Made by a program: the position numbers and the translations under genes
From: Saccharibacillus sp. CPCC 101409
Lineage (GTDB): Bacteria; Bacillota; Bacilli; Paenibacillales; Paenibacillaceae
Length of the DNA: 64,000 nt
Assembly (NCBI RefSeq): GCF_030518235.1
Contig: NZ_JAULSA010000002.1
Coordinates: forward strand, 248,001 to 312,000
Direction of reading: 5' to 3'
The notes under the pieces: model-generated
Database searches by the model: none
What the model saw: only the letters and a program-made list of their open reading frames with translations
Told to the model about the DNA's origin: nothing
Shown here: one piece after another, positions 9,088-18,592 of the stretch
Numbering within the stretch: the first letter of the stretch is position 1
How the letters are laid out: every line of letters begins with the position of its first letter

Positions 9088-10929
9088 ATGCACTCGAGAG
9101 AACAAATCCGTAATATCGCGATTATCGCCCACGTCGACCACGGTAAAACGACGCTGGTCGATAAACTGCTGCAGCAATCCGGCATTTTCCGCGAACACGA
9201 GCATGTGCAGGAGCGCGCCATGGACTCGAACGATCTCGAAAGAGAACGCGGCATTACGATTCTGGCGAAAAATACGGCGATTACTTATAAAGATTACCTG
9301 ATCAACATCGTCGATACACCGGGACACGCCGACTTCGGCGGCGAAGTGGAACGGATCATGAAGATGGTCGACGGCGTACTGCTGGTCGTCGACGCTTACG
9401 AAGGCTGCATGCCGCAGACCCGTTTCGTACTGGGCAAAGCGCTTGCGCACAACCTGACTCCGATCGTCGTTGTCAACAAGATCGACCGTCCGGCCGCGCG
9501 TCCGGCAGAAGTCATCGACGAAGTGCTCGACCTGTTTATCGAACTGGGCGCCAACGACCACCAGCTGGACTTCCCGGTCGTTTACGCTTCCGCGCTGAAC
9601 GGCACGTCCAGCCTGGACGCCGAGAAGCAGGACGACAACATGAAGGCGATGTACGATACGGTCATCGAGCATATCCCGTCCCCGACGGAAAGCACGGTGG
9701 ATCCGCTCCAATTCCTCGTTACGCTGATGGACTATAACGAGTACCTCGGCCGTATCGCGATCGGCCGCGTGAACCGCGGCGTTATTCGCCAGGGTCAATC
9801 CGTGGCGGTCATGACGCGCGAAGGCGGCATGAAGCAAGCCCGGATCGAGAAGCTGTTCGGCTTCCAGGGCCTGAAGCGCGTCGAGATCGAACAGGCCGGC
9901 GCGGGCGACATCATCGCCATCGCGGGTATCAAGGACATCAATATCGGCGAAACGATCGCCGATCCGCAGAATCCGGAAGCTCTGCCGGTCCTGAAGATCG
10001 ACGAGCCGACGCTGCAAATGACGTTCCTCGTCAACAACAGCCCGTTCGCGGGCCGCGAAGGCAAATGGGTCACTTCCCGCAAGCTGCGCGACCGTCTGTT
10101 CAACGAGCTGGAAACCGACGTCAGCCTGCGCGTTGAAGAAACCGACAGCCCGGATGCGTTTATCGTATCGGGCCGCGGCGAGCTGCACCTGGGCATTCTG
10201 ATCGAGAACATGCGCCGCGAAGGTTACGAGCTTCAAGTTTCGAAACCGGAGGTTATCGTGCGCGAGATCGACGGCAAGAAAATGGAGCCGATCGAACGCC
10301 TGCTGATCGATGTGCCGGAAGAAAGCATGGGCGCCGTTATGGAAAGCCTCGGCATGCGCAAAGCGGAAATGGTCAATATGGTCAACAACGGCACCGGACA
10401 AGTTCGTCTGGAATTCCTGATTCCGGCGCGCGGCCTGATCGGCTACCGCACGAATTTCCTGACGCTGACCCGCGGCTACGGCGTAATGAACCACGCGTTC
10501 GACAGCTACGGACCGTTGATCGGCGGACAGGTCGGCGGACGCCACCAGGGCGTACTCGTATCGACGGAACACGGAAACGCGACGCTGTACGGCATCCTGG
10601 GCGTCGAGGATCGCGGCACGCTGTTCGTCGAACCGGGCGCGGAAGTGTACGAAGGCATGATCGTCGGCGAGCACACGCGCGACAACGACATCGTCGTCAA
10701 TATCTGTAAAGAAAAGCAGCTGACCAACGTGCGTTCCGCAACGAAGGACGATACGGTCAAAATGAAAACGCCGCGTCTGTTCTCGCTGGAGCAAGCGCTG
10801 GAATACCTGAACGACGACGAGTACTGCGAGATCACGCCGAAAAACGTGCGTCTGCGCAAAAAAGTATTGAATAAAGGCGAGCGCGAGCGCTCCGAGAAAC
10901 AGCGCAAGCAGGCTCAAGCCAACCTGTAA
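9088..10929 (+). CDS. typA: Ribosome-associated GTPase TypA/BipA
   Basis: Translational GTPase of the EF-G/LepA family that binds 70S ribosomes and supports 50S assembly and growth under stress. Full length at 613 residues. G1 (AHVDHGKTT, about residues 14-22), the switch II region [10 protein letters not shown], and G4 (NKIDRP) are intact, followed by domains II, III and V and the BipA-specific C-terminal domain ([19 protein letters not shown] region) with a basic tail ([12 protein letters not shown]). AGAAGGGAAC precedes the start. Expressed from its own promoter and ended by its own hairpin. Confidence 0.97.
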   Translation: MHSREQIRNIAIIAHVDHGKTTLVDKLLQQSGIFREHEHVQERAMDSNDLERERGITILAKNTAITYKDYLINIVDTPGHADFGGEVERIMKMVDGVLLVVDAYEGCMPQTRFVLGKALAHNLTPIVVVNKIDRPAARPAEVIDEVLDLFIELGANDHQLDFPVVYASALNGTSSLDAEKQDDNMKAMYDTVIEHIPSPTESTVDPLQFLVTLMDYNEYLGRIAIGRVNRGVIRQGQSVAVMTREGGMKQARIEKLFGFQGLKRVEIEQAGAGDIIAIAGIKDINIGETIADPQNPEALPVLKIDEPTLQMTFLVNNSPFAGREGKWVTSRKLRDRLFNELETDVSLRVEETDSPDAFIVSGRGELHLGILIENMRREGYELQVSKPEVIVREIDGKKMEPIERLLIDVPEESMGAVMESLGMRKAEMVNMVNNGTGQVRLEFLIPARGLIGYRTNFLTLTRGYGVMNHAFDSYGPLIGGQVGGRHQGVLVSTEHGNATLYGILGVEDRGTLFVEPGAEVYEGMIVGEHTRDNDIVVNICKEKQLTNVRSATKDDTVKMKTPRLFSLEQALEYLNDDEYCEITPKNVRLRKKVLNKGERERSEKQRKQAQANL

Positions 10930-11021
10930 TTCGCAGGCCCGCAATTTCGGCAAAACAGTGTCAAACGGTAACTTTTCCCGCTCCGTCCGCGTCTTAAACA
11001 GAGATGCGCGTCGGTACGGCG

Positions 11022-11066
11022 AACAGGGTCCGCCGCCAGGGTGGCGCGCGGGCCCTGTTTCATTTT
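11022..11066 (+). terminator. Terminator after typA
   Basis: Long inverted repeat beginning AACAGGGTCCGC (from 11022) and ending GCGGGCCCTGTT (to about 11059), one G-U pair in the stem, followed by TTTCATTTTT. Confidence 0.75.
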
Positions 11067-11112
11067 TGCCGGCTAAACGCCAAGCGGATTGTACAAGAGA
11101 AGGAGCTGGAGA

Positions 11113-12276
11113 ATGATGAGCAGTACAAGAGGAGGCGGCCTTCCGCCGCGTTCCGGAGGAGGACGCGGCGCGAGCCGCGCGGGCTCCGGGGAAGTCCGGC
11201 GCGCCCAGGCGTCCGCTCCGCAAAGACCGCCGGCGGGCGGCGGTGGACGCAAATCCGGCGCCAAGCGCAAAAAGAGCGGCGCCAAACGGTTCTGGACTAT
11301 TTTTGCAATCGTGCTGGTCCTGTTGATTATCGGCATCGGCGCTTATCTGGGCTGGGTTTATCAGAAGTCGAAAGCGATCGGAACGGCCGGGGAACCGGCC
11401 AAGTCGGCGGCCAGCCAGCCGATCGCCATGGCGCTGCTCGGCACGGACTTCCGTCAGGAAACAGGGACCAACCTGACCGACGTGGTCATGGTCGCGGCGA
11501 TGAATCCGGATACGGATACCGCGACCGTCGTATCGATTCCGCGCGACAGCCAGATTCTGCTGGACGGTTACAAAGTGCGGAAGATCAACGCGTACTACCC
11601 GCATTTTCTGGCCGAGCAGAAAAAAGGCGGCGAAGACGCGAAAGAAGAAATGAAAACGATGCTGGGCAAATATTTCAATACTCCGCTCGATTACGTCACG
11701 GTCGTCAATTTCAATACGCTCAAAGACGTGGTGGACGCGCTCGGCGGAGTCGAAGTGGATGTCGATATGGATATGTGCTACAAAACGCAGGCCGACAACA
11801 CGAATATCGATCTCAAAAAAGGGCTGCAAACGCTGGACGGGGAAGAAGCGCTCGGCTATGCCCGCTACCGGCATACGACCAACACGATCACCATGGACGG
11901 CAAAGATCTGTGCGCGGACAACAAAACGAAGGAATCCAGCGATATCGAGCGCAACAAGCGCCAGCAGCAGCTGATCGGCTCGGTGCTCGACAAACTGAAA
12001 TCGTTCAACGCCATCACCAAATCGGGCGCGCTGATCGAAGCGGTGGCGGACAACACGGATACCGATATCGAGAACAAACAGGTGATGAATCTGGCGCGCA
12101 CGTACTGGAATCTGCCCAAAGAAAATATAAAGTTTATGCAGGTGACGGGCCCGTGGGACCGCAAAACCGGCTTCGTTTATCTTAAAGACGACGAGCTGGC
12201 CGCCGCCAAACAGGCTTTGCAGGACGAAATGGCGGGCAAACACAAAGCCGGAACGGACGCGGGGGGCAATAATTGA
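11113..12276 (+). CDS. LytR-CpsA-Psr (LCP) family cell wall glycopolymer transferase
   Basis: LCP proteins attach teichoic acids or other glycopolymers to peptidoglycan outside the membrane. The 387-residue product has a cytoplasmic tail rich in Gly, Arg and Pro (residues 1-58), one membrane helix (about 60-82, FWTIFAIVLVLLIIGIGAYL) and an extracellular LCP domain with ALLGTDFR, VVSIPRDSQI (catalytic Arg), DALGGVEVDVDM and LDGEEALGYARYRHT. The start is set by AAGGAG at 11100-11105, 7 nt before the ATG. It stands between two terminators or promoters as a single-gene unit. The long basic, low-complexity tail is unusual but seen in Paenibacillaceae LCPs. Confidence 0.92.
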   Translation: MMSSTRGGGLPPRSGGGRGASRAGSGEVRRAQASAPQRPPAGGGGRKSGAKRKKSGAKRFWTIFAIVLVLLIIGIGAYLGWVYQKSKAIGTAGEPAKSAASQPIAMALLGTDFRQETGTNLTDVVMVAAMNPDTDTATVVSIPRDSQILLDGYKVRKINAYYPHFLAEQKKGGEDAKEEMKTMLGKYFNTPLDYVTVVNFNTLKDVVDALGGVEVDVDMDMCYKTQADNTNIDLKKGLQTLDGEEALGYARYRHTTNTITMDGKDLCADNKTKESSDIERNKRQQQLIGSVLDKLKSFNAITKSGALIEAVADNTDTDIENKQVMNLARTYWNLPKENIKFMQVTGPWDRKTGFVYLKDDELAAAKQALQDEMAGKHKAGTDAGGNN

Positions 12277-12302
12277 ACGGCCTTTTGCCGGTGTGATATA
12301 AT
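12273..12302 (+). promoter_or_regulatory. Promoter of the PNPOx-like gene
   Basis: TTGAAC (12273-12278), 18-bp spacer, TATAAT (12297-12302) preceded by TGA (12294-12296), that is an extended -10. The -35 overlaps the stop codon of the LCP gene. Confidence 0.75.
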
Positions 12303-12364
12303 CGGGGTATCAAGGCAAGCGACATTCGAATATTCCGATCCAAAGCCGTATAGGAGGCCCTTCC

Positions 12365-12817
12365 ATGTCCGAAGCCGTTACGCAAATGACCGAAAGCCTG
12401 TTTACGCAGCTGCAGGGCGAAACGTTCGTCCTGCTCGCTACAGTCGACGCCGAAACGAACGGGCCGACTTCGACGGCCGTTTCCTGGATCTACGCCGTCA
12501 ATCCGTCAACGCTCCGGTTTGCGGTCGACCATCGCTCCCGTCTGGTTCGCAATATGATGTGCAACCCGAAGGTGACGATCACGATCTTCGGAGGCGAGAA
12601 AGTCTATGCCGTCAACGGAACCGCGAGGGTCGCTCAAGACCCGCTCAAAGACGTTCCGTTCAAAATGTGCTGTTTCGACGTGGAGGTCGAAGCGGTACGC
12701 AACGCCCTGTTTTACGGAGCGCATCTGTCTTCCGCGCCCGAATATACCCGCATGCTCGACCGGGACGCCGCCGACCTGCTCGACAGCCGGGTTATGAGCG
12801 CCATGAAAAAAGCCTAG
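12365..12817 (+). CDS. Pyridoxamine 5'-phosphate oxidase-like flavin-binding protein
   Basis: Small (150 residues) split-barrel protein of the PNPOx-like superfamily, which usually binds FMN or a related cofactor. Visible features are TFVLLATVDAETNGPTSTAV (strand 1-2), IYAVNPSTLRFAVDHRSRLV and NMMCNPKVTITIFGG, the typical fold of the domain. Members act in stress protection or as uncharacterised oxidoreductases; the substrate cannot be read from the sequence. AGGAGG at 12353-12358 sets the start. It has its own extended -10 promoter and a terminator overlapping its stop codon. Confidence 0.78.
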   Translation: MSEAVTQMTESLFTQLQGETFVLLATVDAETNGPTSTAVSWIYAVNPSTLRFAVDHRSRLVRNMMCNPKVTITIFGGEKVYAVNGTARVAQDPLKDVPFKMCCFDVEVEAVRNALFYGAHLSSAPEYTRMLDRDAADLLDSRVMSAMKKA

Positions 12818-12838
12818 CGAATTCTCGCGGGCTTTTTT
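12806..12838 (+). terminator. Terminator overlapping the end of the PNPOx-like gene
   Basis: A-run, AAGCC..GCGA stem pairing with TCGC..GGCTT and six T (12833-12838). The left arm includes the last codons and the stop. Confidence 0.75.
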
Positions 12839-12962
12839 CGTTTTTCTTTCGCTTTTCGCTTGAAAGGGGGTGAGGGGAGATTCGGCCGGCGCGGCGCAGA
12901 ACGCGGATCCGCCGAATAAAAGGTTGCGCTTCGCGGTTCATTAAGACTCGGGAGGGATTTTT

Positions 12963-14300
12963 GTGAAAAAGATCTTTGTGCTCGATACGAACGTTCTGCT
13001 GCATGATCCCCGTTCCATCTTTTCGTTTCAGGAACACGAAGTGGTCATACCGGCCGCCGTGCTCGAAGAAATCGATTCGAAGAAAAGGCTGGCCGACGAG
13101 ATCGGCCGCAATGCCCGCAGCGTATCGAGAGAGCTGGACGCCCTGCGCGAAAGGGGACATCTGCACGACGGAGTCGAACTGGAATCGGGCGGAACGCTCC
13201 GGGTCGAATTGAACCACCGCAGCTTCGAGAATATGAAAGACATGTTCGGCGAGATCAACAACGACAATCGCATTCTCGCGGTTGCGCTGAATTATCATAA
13301 AGATCAGGAAGGGCTTACGGTCGGTGAAAAACGCCTTGTGGTGATGGTGAGCAAAGACGTGCTCGTCCGGGTGAAGGCGGACGTGCTCGGCCTGCTCGCC
13401 CAGGATTACATGACCGACCGGGCCGCCGATCCGGACGCGCTGTACCCGGGCTACGCGCCGCTGCTGGTGGAAGACGGGCTGATCGACAGCTTTTACCGCG
13501 ACAAATACCTGTTCGCCGCCGAAGCGGGCGAGCAGGCGAAGGCGCTGTATCCAAACGAGTTCGCGATTTTGAAAGACGAAAGCGGCAGCAAATCGGCGCT
13601 CGTCAAGCTGAACGGCGACGCCGGACGGCTGGAACCCCTGTTCCAGGGGCACGACCCGGTCTGGGGCATCGCCGCGCGGAACGCGCAGCAGCGGATGGCG
13701 CTCGAACTGCTGCTGTCCGACGATATTCCGCTCGTGACGATCACCGGCAAAGCCGGAACGGGCAAAACGCTGCTCGCGCTGGCCGCGGGGCTGATGAAAG
13801 TGGAAGACGAACACAAGTACAAAAAGCTGCTTGTAGCCCGTCCCGTCGTCCCGATGGGCAAAGACATCGGCTATCTGCCGGGCGAAAAAGAAGAAAAACT
13901 GCGTCCTTGGATGCAGCCGATCTACGACAATCTGGAATTTCTGTTCGATACGAAAAGCGCGGGCGATATCGACAAAATCCTGATGGGCATGGGCAGTATC
14001 CAGGTCGAAGCGCTGACGTACATCCGCGGCCGTTCGATTCCGGCGCAGTTTATTATTATCGACGAAGCGCAGAATTTGTCCAGACACGAGGTCAAGACGA
14101 TTATCTCGCGCGCCGGCGAAGGCAGCAAGATGGTGCTGGTCGGCGATCCGGAACAGATCGACCATCCGTATCTCGATGCGGCCAGCAACGGTCTGACTTA
14201 TGTGGTGGAACAGTTCAAATCGCAGAAGCTTGCCGGGCATATCCATCTGGAAAAAGGCGAGCGTTCCAAGCTGGCGCAGCTTGCGGCGGATCTGCTGTAG
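12963..14300 (+). CDS. PIN domain - PhoH ATPase (YlaK / PhoH2 type)
   Basis: Two-domain protein of 445 residues. The N-terminal PIN nuclease domain has FVLDTNVLLHDP (first acidic residue) and PAAVLEEIDSKKR; the C-terminal PhoH-like ATPase has Walker A GKAGTGKT (residues 262-269) and Walker B FIIIDEAQN, with a GDPEQID motif after it. Proteins of this PhoH2 architecture have been shown to act as RNA helicases with RNase activity in mycobacteria; the B. subtilis equivalent is YlaK. The GTG start is set by GGAGGG at 12951-12956. Single-gene unit with a strong terminator. Confidence 0.92.
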   Translation: MKKIFVLDTNVLLHDPRSIFSFQEHEVVIPAAVLEEIDSKKRLADEIGRNARSVSRELDALRERGHLHDGVELESGGTLRVELNHRSFENMKDMFGEINNDNRILAVALNYHKDQEGLTVGEKRLVVMVSKDVLVRVKADVLGLLAQDYMTDRAADPDALYPGYAPLLVEDGLIDSFYRDKYLFAAEAGEQAKALYPNEFAILKDESGSKSALVKLNGDAGRLEPLFQGHDPVWGIAARNAQQRMALELLLSDDIPLVTITGKAGTGKTLLALAAGLMKVEDEHKYKKLLVARPVVPMGKDIGYLPGEKEEKLRPWMQPIYDNLEFLFDTKSAGDIDKILMGMGSIQVEALTYIRGRSIPAQFIIIDEAQNLSRHEVKTIISRAGEGSKMVLVGDPEQIDHPYLDAASNGLTYVVEQFKSQKLAGHIHLEKGERSKLAQLAADLL

Positions 14301-14326
14301 ACGGCGGGGAAATGCGAGCAAAAGAC

Positions 14327-14361
14327 AAAGAATCCGGTTTTCGCTACCGGATTCTTTTTTT
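14327..14361 (+). terminator. Terminator after the PhoH2-type gene
   Basis: Perfect 11-bp stem AAAGAATCCGG/CCGGATTCTTT (14327-14337 with 14347-14357), 9-nt loop, T-run continuing to 14361. Confidence 0.92.
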
Positions 14362-14418
14362 GGTTGGATAAAAAATCGTTTGGTACAATGGGGAAAGCAG
14401 GAAACGGAGGGGACCGAC

Positions 14419-15717
14419 TTGAAGCGAAAAAATGTTTTCGTATTGTTCGGCGTCTTGCTGCTCGCCCTGATCAATCTGTCGCCTTCGCTGCCGGAGGCGT
14501 CGACGCCGAAGCGCACCGGGGAACCGGGGCACAGCTCGGCTGGGCCGGGGGGAAGGGAAGCGGAACGGCCGCTGCGGGATATCGAAGTGTATACGATGAT
14601 GGAACCGTCCGAGTTCGCGGCGCTGAAGCAGCTGAACGAACGCTACGAACAGCGCTCCGGAACGAAAGTCGAATTAAAAAACATCCCGCCCGGGCGGGCA
14701 TACAAAGCTTACAAAGAAGCGTATGCCGCCGGCCGGGAGCCCGATGTGCTGATGCTCGACAGCGGCTGGGTCGCCCGCCTCGCGGCTTCGGGTTCGCTGC
14801 TGCCCGCCGATCTGTACGGCGGCGGCGGAGCGGCCGCTTCGGATTCGCTCGGCCTGCCGGCTTCGGCCGTGGAATGGAACGGCTACCGCTGGGCGGTGCC
14901 GCTCGACCTCGATCCCTATGCCGCCGCCTGGAACCCGGATAAGTTCGCAAGCGACGCGGGGGCTCTTCCCTCGGAAAACGAAGCGTGGGAGAAATGGGAA
15001 GAAGGGCTGGAGGGTAAACCGGCCGAACAAGAAGCCGGAAGCGCGACCGGGGCCGAAGCGCGGCAGACGGCCGCGGCGGATAGCGCGGACGGAAGCCTGA
15101 TAGGACTTCCGGGCGGCGACGGCAGGGCGTTCGCGGCGCTGCTCGCGCTCTGGGGCGCGACGTTTGCGGACGGGGCCGACGAGCCGACGGTGCAGGCGAT
15201 CGAGCGAGCGGACCGGCTGCGCGGGCGGACTTACGTAGCCGATTCGACAGATTCGAATCTGCTCGCCAAAGCGGAATCGGGCGAACTTTCGCTGGTGATC
15301 GACAGGCTGTCGAATCTGGAAAAGGCGGAGCGATCCGCCGTTCGCACGGCGCCGCTGCCGGCCGCCGCGGCCGGCACGGCGGCTATGCGCAGCCTGGGGA
15401 TCGCCGCCGATACGCAGCACGCGCGGGAAGCTTCGCTCTGGATCGCTTATATCACGGGCGGCGAGTCGCAGGAAGACTGGTTTGAGCTGACCGGCCATCT
15501 GTCCGCGCTGCGGGGCGTATACGACGATTCCCAGCGCGCCGAGCTGCTGCGCTGGCTGCCGGACGCCGACTCCGGCCGCAATTCCGCCGGCGCCGCGGCC
15601 GCGGCGGCCGAATCCAAAAAAATAGCGGCCCGGCAAAATGCCTGGGCGCGCTCGTTCGGATCGTTTTATGAAGGGAAGCTCGATGTCGAAGGCCTGACGG
15701 AGGCTTTGTTTCCTTGA
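14419..15717 (+). CDS. Extracellular solute-binding protein-like (orphan)
   Basis: The 432-residue product looks like a type 1 extracellular solute-binding protein of sugar ABC transporters: a hydrophobic export signal (NVFVLFGVLLLALINLSP), then EPSEFAALKQLNERYEQRSG and the phrase EPDVLMLDSGWVARLAASG, which match the start and the DV...D.... W block of SBP family 1. It differs from its family in having no lipobox cysteine and no permease or ATPase gene nearby, and the centre holds long Ala/Gly/Glu-rich insertions. It may therefore be a secreted or signal-anchored binding or sensor protein. The TTG start is set by GGAGGGG (14406-14412). A TACAAT -10 lies at 14384-14389. Confidence 0.72.
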   Translation: MKRKNVFVLFGVLLLALINLSPSLPEASTPKRTGEPGHSSAGPGGREAERPLRDIEVYTMMEPSEFAALKQLNERYEQRSGTKVELKNIPPGRAYKAYKEAYAAGREPDVLMLDSGWVARLAASGSLLPADLYGGGGAAASDSLGLPASAVEWNGYRWAVPLDLDPYAAAWNPDKFASDAGALPSENEAWEKWEEGLEGKPAEQEAGSATGAEARQTAAADSADGSLIGLPGGDGRAFAALLALWGATFADGADEPTVQAIERADRLRGRTYVADSTDSNLLAKAESGELSLVIDRLSNLEKAERSAVRTAPLPAAAAGTAAMRSLGIAADTQHAREASLWIAYITGGESQEDWFELTGHLSALRGVYDDSQRAELLRWLPDADSGRNSAGAAAAAAESKKIAARQNAWARSFGSFYEGKLDVEGLTEALFP

Positions 15718-15740
15718 TTGTCCGATTTGGGTTTGAAGCG

Positions 15741-16820
15741 TTACAGGACCAGCCTGAGCTTGATCCGCAGGCTGCCTGGCGTCATTTCCACTCCGGTCAC
15801 TTCGACAGGCGCCACCTGCTGCGGATAGAAGCCCAGATCGTATTTGCTTTCGAGTTCCAGGCGGGTCGATTCCGGCAGTTCAAGGCCGTTGAAGACGAGC
15901 CGGTCGACATGGAAGAGCACGGCGTTCTGCGGCTCGGTTTCCAGGGTATAGCGGCCTTCGATCCGCAGCGTCAGCCGGTCCTGCCGGCCTTCCGCCACGA
16001 TCCGGTCCTGTTCGAACGTGAAAGCGAAGTTTTCCAGGTCGGCGTTTTGCGAGCGTAAAAAGTCATTTAGCTCGGCGTCGGTCAGATCGATCGTATAACG
16101 CGTGCCCAGGCCCGAGACGTTCATCTTGCCGCTGCTTTGCAGGAAGTCGGGCAAAGACGAGCTTGCCGCGGCCAGCGACGCGAAATATTCGTCCACTTCG
16201 TACAATCCGACATTGTTCCAGTAAGCGTTCAGCTCTTCCGCCATGCGGCTCATGCTCTCGGGATCTCCGCTGGCAAGCAGGCCGGAATCGATATCTTCCC
16301 GAAGCCGCTTTAAGCGCGCCTGCTGCTGTTCGATGCCCCGTTTGACTTCGTCCAGCCTGGCGGAGTTGGCGCTCAATTCCTCGCGCCGGCTTTGCAGCTT
16401 CTGCGTATCTTCGCGGAATTCCCCGATCAGCTGTTCGTCGTGGCGAATCGCCAGCTGGTAATACTTGTACAGCTGCAGAAAACTTCCGAGCGATTTGGAA
16501 GCAAGCAGCGAATAGATCAAAGGGCGCTGCTGCTGCATATACTGGGCGCGGACGACGCCGTCCGTCCGCTCGCGGTTCTCGGCAATGCGCGCTTCGAGCG
16601 CGTCGATCTCCTCGCCGAGCTGTTTGCGCCGCTGCGTTAGCGTTTCCTGCTGCGCGGCGATGCGTTCCACATCGCGCTGAAGTTCGTTCAAAGACAGCGT
16701 TTCTTCGAGCAGTTTCCGCTGTTCGGGCGTCCAGTTTTCCGCTTCGGCAGCTCCGGCCGCGTCGGAACCGTACGAGACCGCCAGCGCCGCCGCCAGCAGG
16801 CCGGCGTATAACCGTTTCAT
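15741..16820 (-). CDS. Secreted coiled-coil protein of unknown function
   Basis: The 359-residue product starts MKRLYAGLLAAALAVSYG, a signal peptide ending near GAAEAE. Residues about 35-190 are heptad-rich, long coiled coil (LQRDVERIAAQQETLTQRRK, then a second run around RREELSANSARLDEVKRGIE), like the coiled-coil segment of CwlO/PcsB-type proteins, but there is no NlpC/P60 or CHAP enzyme domain. The C-terminal 130 residues are a beta-rich domain I do not recognise. The start at 16820 is preferred because a G-rich ribosome site (GGGGGAA) precedes it; the frame stays open further upstream to 16979 without one. It is convergent with the solute-binding protein gene, 23 bp away, and divergent from panE. 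Confidence 0.75.
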   Translation of the reverse strand: MKRLYAGLLAAALAVSYGSDAAGAAEAENWTPEQRKLLEETLSLNELQRDVERIAAQQETLTQRRKQLGEEIDALEARIAENRERTDGVVRAQYMQQQRPLIYSLLASKSLGSFLQLYKYYQLAIRHDEQLIGEFREDTQKLQSRREELSANSARLDEVKRGIEQQQARLKRLREDIDSGLLASGDPESMSRMAEELNAYWNNVGLYEVDEYFASLAAASSSLPDFLQSSGKMNVSGLGTRYTIDLTDAELNDFLRSQNADLENFAFTFEQDRIVAEGRQDRLTLRIEGRYTLETEPQNAVLFHVDRLVFNGLELPESTRLELESKYDLGFYPQQVAPVEVTGVEMTPGSLRIKLRLVL

Positions 16821-17049
16821 GGAGCGTTCCCCCGCTTTCCGTTGAGACTCCGGCTTTTCCGCGAAAGTTTCGCGTCCGGGATGTGCGCAGCTTGGTCGGT
16901 ATGTTAAAATAAATTCCCTCGCATCTGTTCGTACTTGATGGAAATGCCGCATTTTTCTTCTTGATATCCATTTAACCAAATTATAAGGCCAGTATGTTTT
17001 GCCCGCAAACCGGCTTCATGCGGGCGGCACCGCCAAAAGGAGGACCGGA

Positions 17050-17985
17050 ATGAAGATCGGAGTTATCGGGGGAGGATCGCTCGGCCTGCTGTTTGCCGCT
17101 TACGCGGCGAAGGCGGGGGGAGAGGTCGAACTCTATACGCGAAGCGGCAGACAGGCCGACAGGCTTGAAGCGGAAGGAATCGAACTGCAAACGGGAGAAG
17201 AGAACTCTTCTTTTACCGTCGCTCCGGAACGATTCGCCGCCCGGCCGATTGCCGGGTTTGCGCGGCCGGAAGCGCAGGACCGATGGATTCTGCTTGCCGT
17301 CAAACAAAAAGATTTGTCGGACGAGCTGATCGATACGCTTCGCGCGGGCATACGCTCCGGCGATCGCCTGCTGTGTCTGCAAAACGGCGTAGGCCATCTG
17401 GAGCGCCTCGATGCTTCCCTGCCCGGAATCCCGGTGTATGCGGCCTTGACGACCGAGGGAGCGAGGAGACTTTCGGACCGTTCCGTGTTTCATGCGGGCC
17501 GGGGCGTTACTTCGTTCGGGATGCCGGGAAGGCGGATCGAAGGAGAAGCGGAGAAAAATTTGGCGAGACTGTTTGAAAAGGCAGGATTATCCATGTCGGC
17601 GTCGAATGAAATCGAGACGCTCATTTACCGGAAATTGGCGATCAACGCTGTTGTCAATCCGCTTACCGCGATCTGGAACGTTCCCAACGGCGGCCTGCTC
17701 GCTTCGCAAGAACGTCTGTCCCTGATGCGCGGCGTGTTCGACGAGATTGCGCGCGTTTATGCAGCGGCCGGCATTGCCGGAGCGGACGGATGGTGGGAAG
17801 AGGTGCTCGGCGTCTGCCGCGCGACGGCGGCGAACCGCTCGTCGATGCTGGAGGACGTTTCCGCCGGCAGAGAAACGGAAGCTCCGTGGATCAGCGGAGG
17901 CGTCTGCGAACTGGCCCGGCGCTTCGGGGCGGACGCGCCGCTCAGCGGCATGCTGCTTCGTCTGGTGCAGGGAATGCGCGAATAA
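17050..17985 (+). CDS. panE: 2-dehydropantoate 2-reductase (ketopantoate reductase)
   Basis: NADPH-dependent reduction of ketopantoate to pantoate, for coenzyme A synthesis. The 311-residue product begins with a Rossmann motif (IGVIGGGSLGLLFA), has CLQNGVGHLERL (the conserved QNG block) and the catalytic-lysine region IYRKLAINAVVNPLTAIW. The start is set by AAGGAGG at 17038-17044. It sits directly before the DUF3397 gene, as in several Bacillales where this pair leads into bshC and mraZ; here a transporter operon intervenes. Confidence 0.9.
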   Translation: MKIGVIGGGSLGLLFAAYAAKAGGEVELYTRSGRQADRLEAEGIELQTGEENSSFTVAPERFAARPIAGFARPEAQDRWILLAVKQKDLSDELIDTLRAGIRSGDRLLCLQNGVGHLERLDASLPGIPVYAALTTEGARRLSDRSVFHAGRGVTSFGMPGRRIEGEAEKNLARLFEKAGLSMSASNEIETLIYRKLAINAVVNPLTAIWNVPNGGLLASQERLSLMRGVFDEIARVYAAAGIAGADGWWEEVLGVCRATAANRSSMLEDVSAGRETEAPWISGGVCELARRFGADAPLSGMLLRLVQGMRE

Positions 17986-17996
17986 GGGGGAACTGT

Positions 17997-18383
17997 ATGT
18001 TCGGAACGATCTCCGCGGTGCTTGTTACGCTCTGTGTACTGCCTTTTGTGCCTTTTGTGCTGATTTACGCCGTCGGAGCGCTTCGCCGCCAACCGAAACG
18101 ATTGTCTTTCCGGCGGGCGATGGACGGAACGACCCCTTTTCTGATTTTTTCCGTTTCCGCTTTGTTCAACTACGTATTTTCGGTCTCGTTCGGATTTTAT
18201 TTGCTGCTGCTGCTTCTATTGCTGCTGGCCGGACTGCTCGGCAGCGCGCAGAACCGCAAGCGCGGGCGCGTCGATTCGCTGCGATTGCTTCGCGGAGTCT
18301 GGCGGCTGGCTTTCTTGTTTCTCGCTCCGTTTTACGTGATTTTGGGTATCGGCGGATTTATCCTTTTTTTAATGAATAGCTGA
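17997..18383 (+). CDS. DUF3397-like small membrane protein
   Basis: 128 residues with about four membrane helices (ISAVLVTLCVLPFVPFVLIY, FLIFSVSALFNYVFSVSF, FYLLLLLLLLLAGLLG, FLFLAPFYVILGIGGFILFL) and short basic loops. No catalytic motif. The length, helix count and place right after panE agree with the DUF3397 family of Bacillales, whose role is unknown. The start follows AAGGGGG 5-6 nt upstream, 11 bp after the panE stop, so they form one operon. Confidence 0.72.
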   Translation: MFGTISAVLVTLCVLPFVPFVLIYAVGALRRQPKRLSFRRAMDGTTPFLIFSVSALFNYVFSVSFGFYLLLLLLLLLAGLLGSAQNRKRGRVDSLRLLRGVWRLAFLFLAPFYVILGIGGFILFLMNS

Positions 18384-18543
18384 CACGACTGTGATACATA
18401 TGCAAATTGAAAAACGTAAGTTCACTCGATTTTTCCTCGGAATATAGGCTTTTGAGATAGAAAATATGACAAAACAGCAGCGATTTTTGAAAAAAAGCGT
18501 AAGATTCTGAAAAAAGGTTATAGATTTTTTTTGCAGTGAGGGG

Positions 18544-18549
18544 TATAAT
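18544..18549 (+). promoter_or_regulatory. Probable -10 element of the opp operon
   Basis: TATAAT at 18544-18549 in an AT-rich 209-bp gap upstream of oppA. I see no good -35 at normal spacing (18521-18526 is TAGATT), so an activator or another sigma contact may be needed. Confidence 0.4.
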
Positions 18550-18592
18550 CAATAAAAAAATTAATCTTTTTAAGTAGGGGGAAAGCTGCAGG

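Noticed and set aside
8965-12243. Very long minus-strand open frame opposite typA and the LCP gene
   Set aside because: It is a shadow of GC-rich codon use: the + strand genes have complete motifs, ribosome sites and terminators, and the antisense translation is an Arg/His/Asp/Val-rich pattern without known domains.
16961-16987. Possible promoter for panE (TTGATA and TATAAG)
   Set aside because: Spacer of only 15 bp and a weak -10; not convincing alone.
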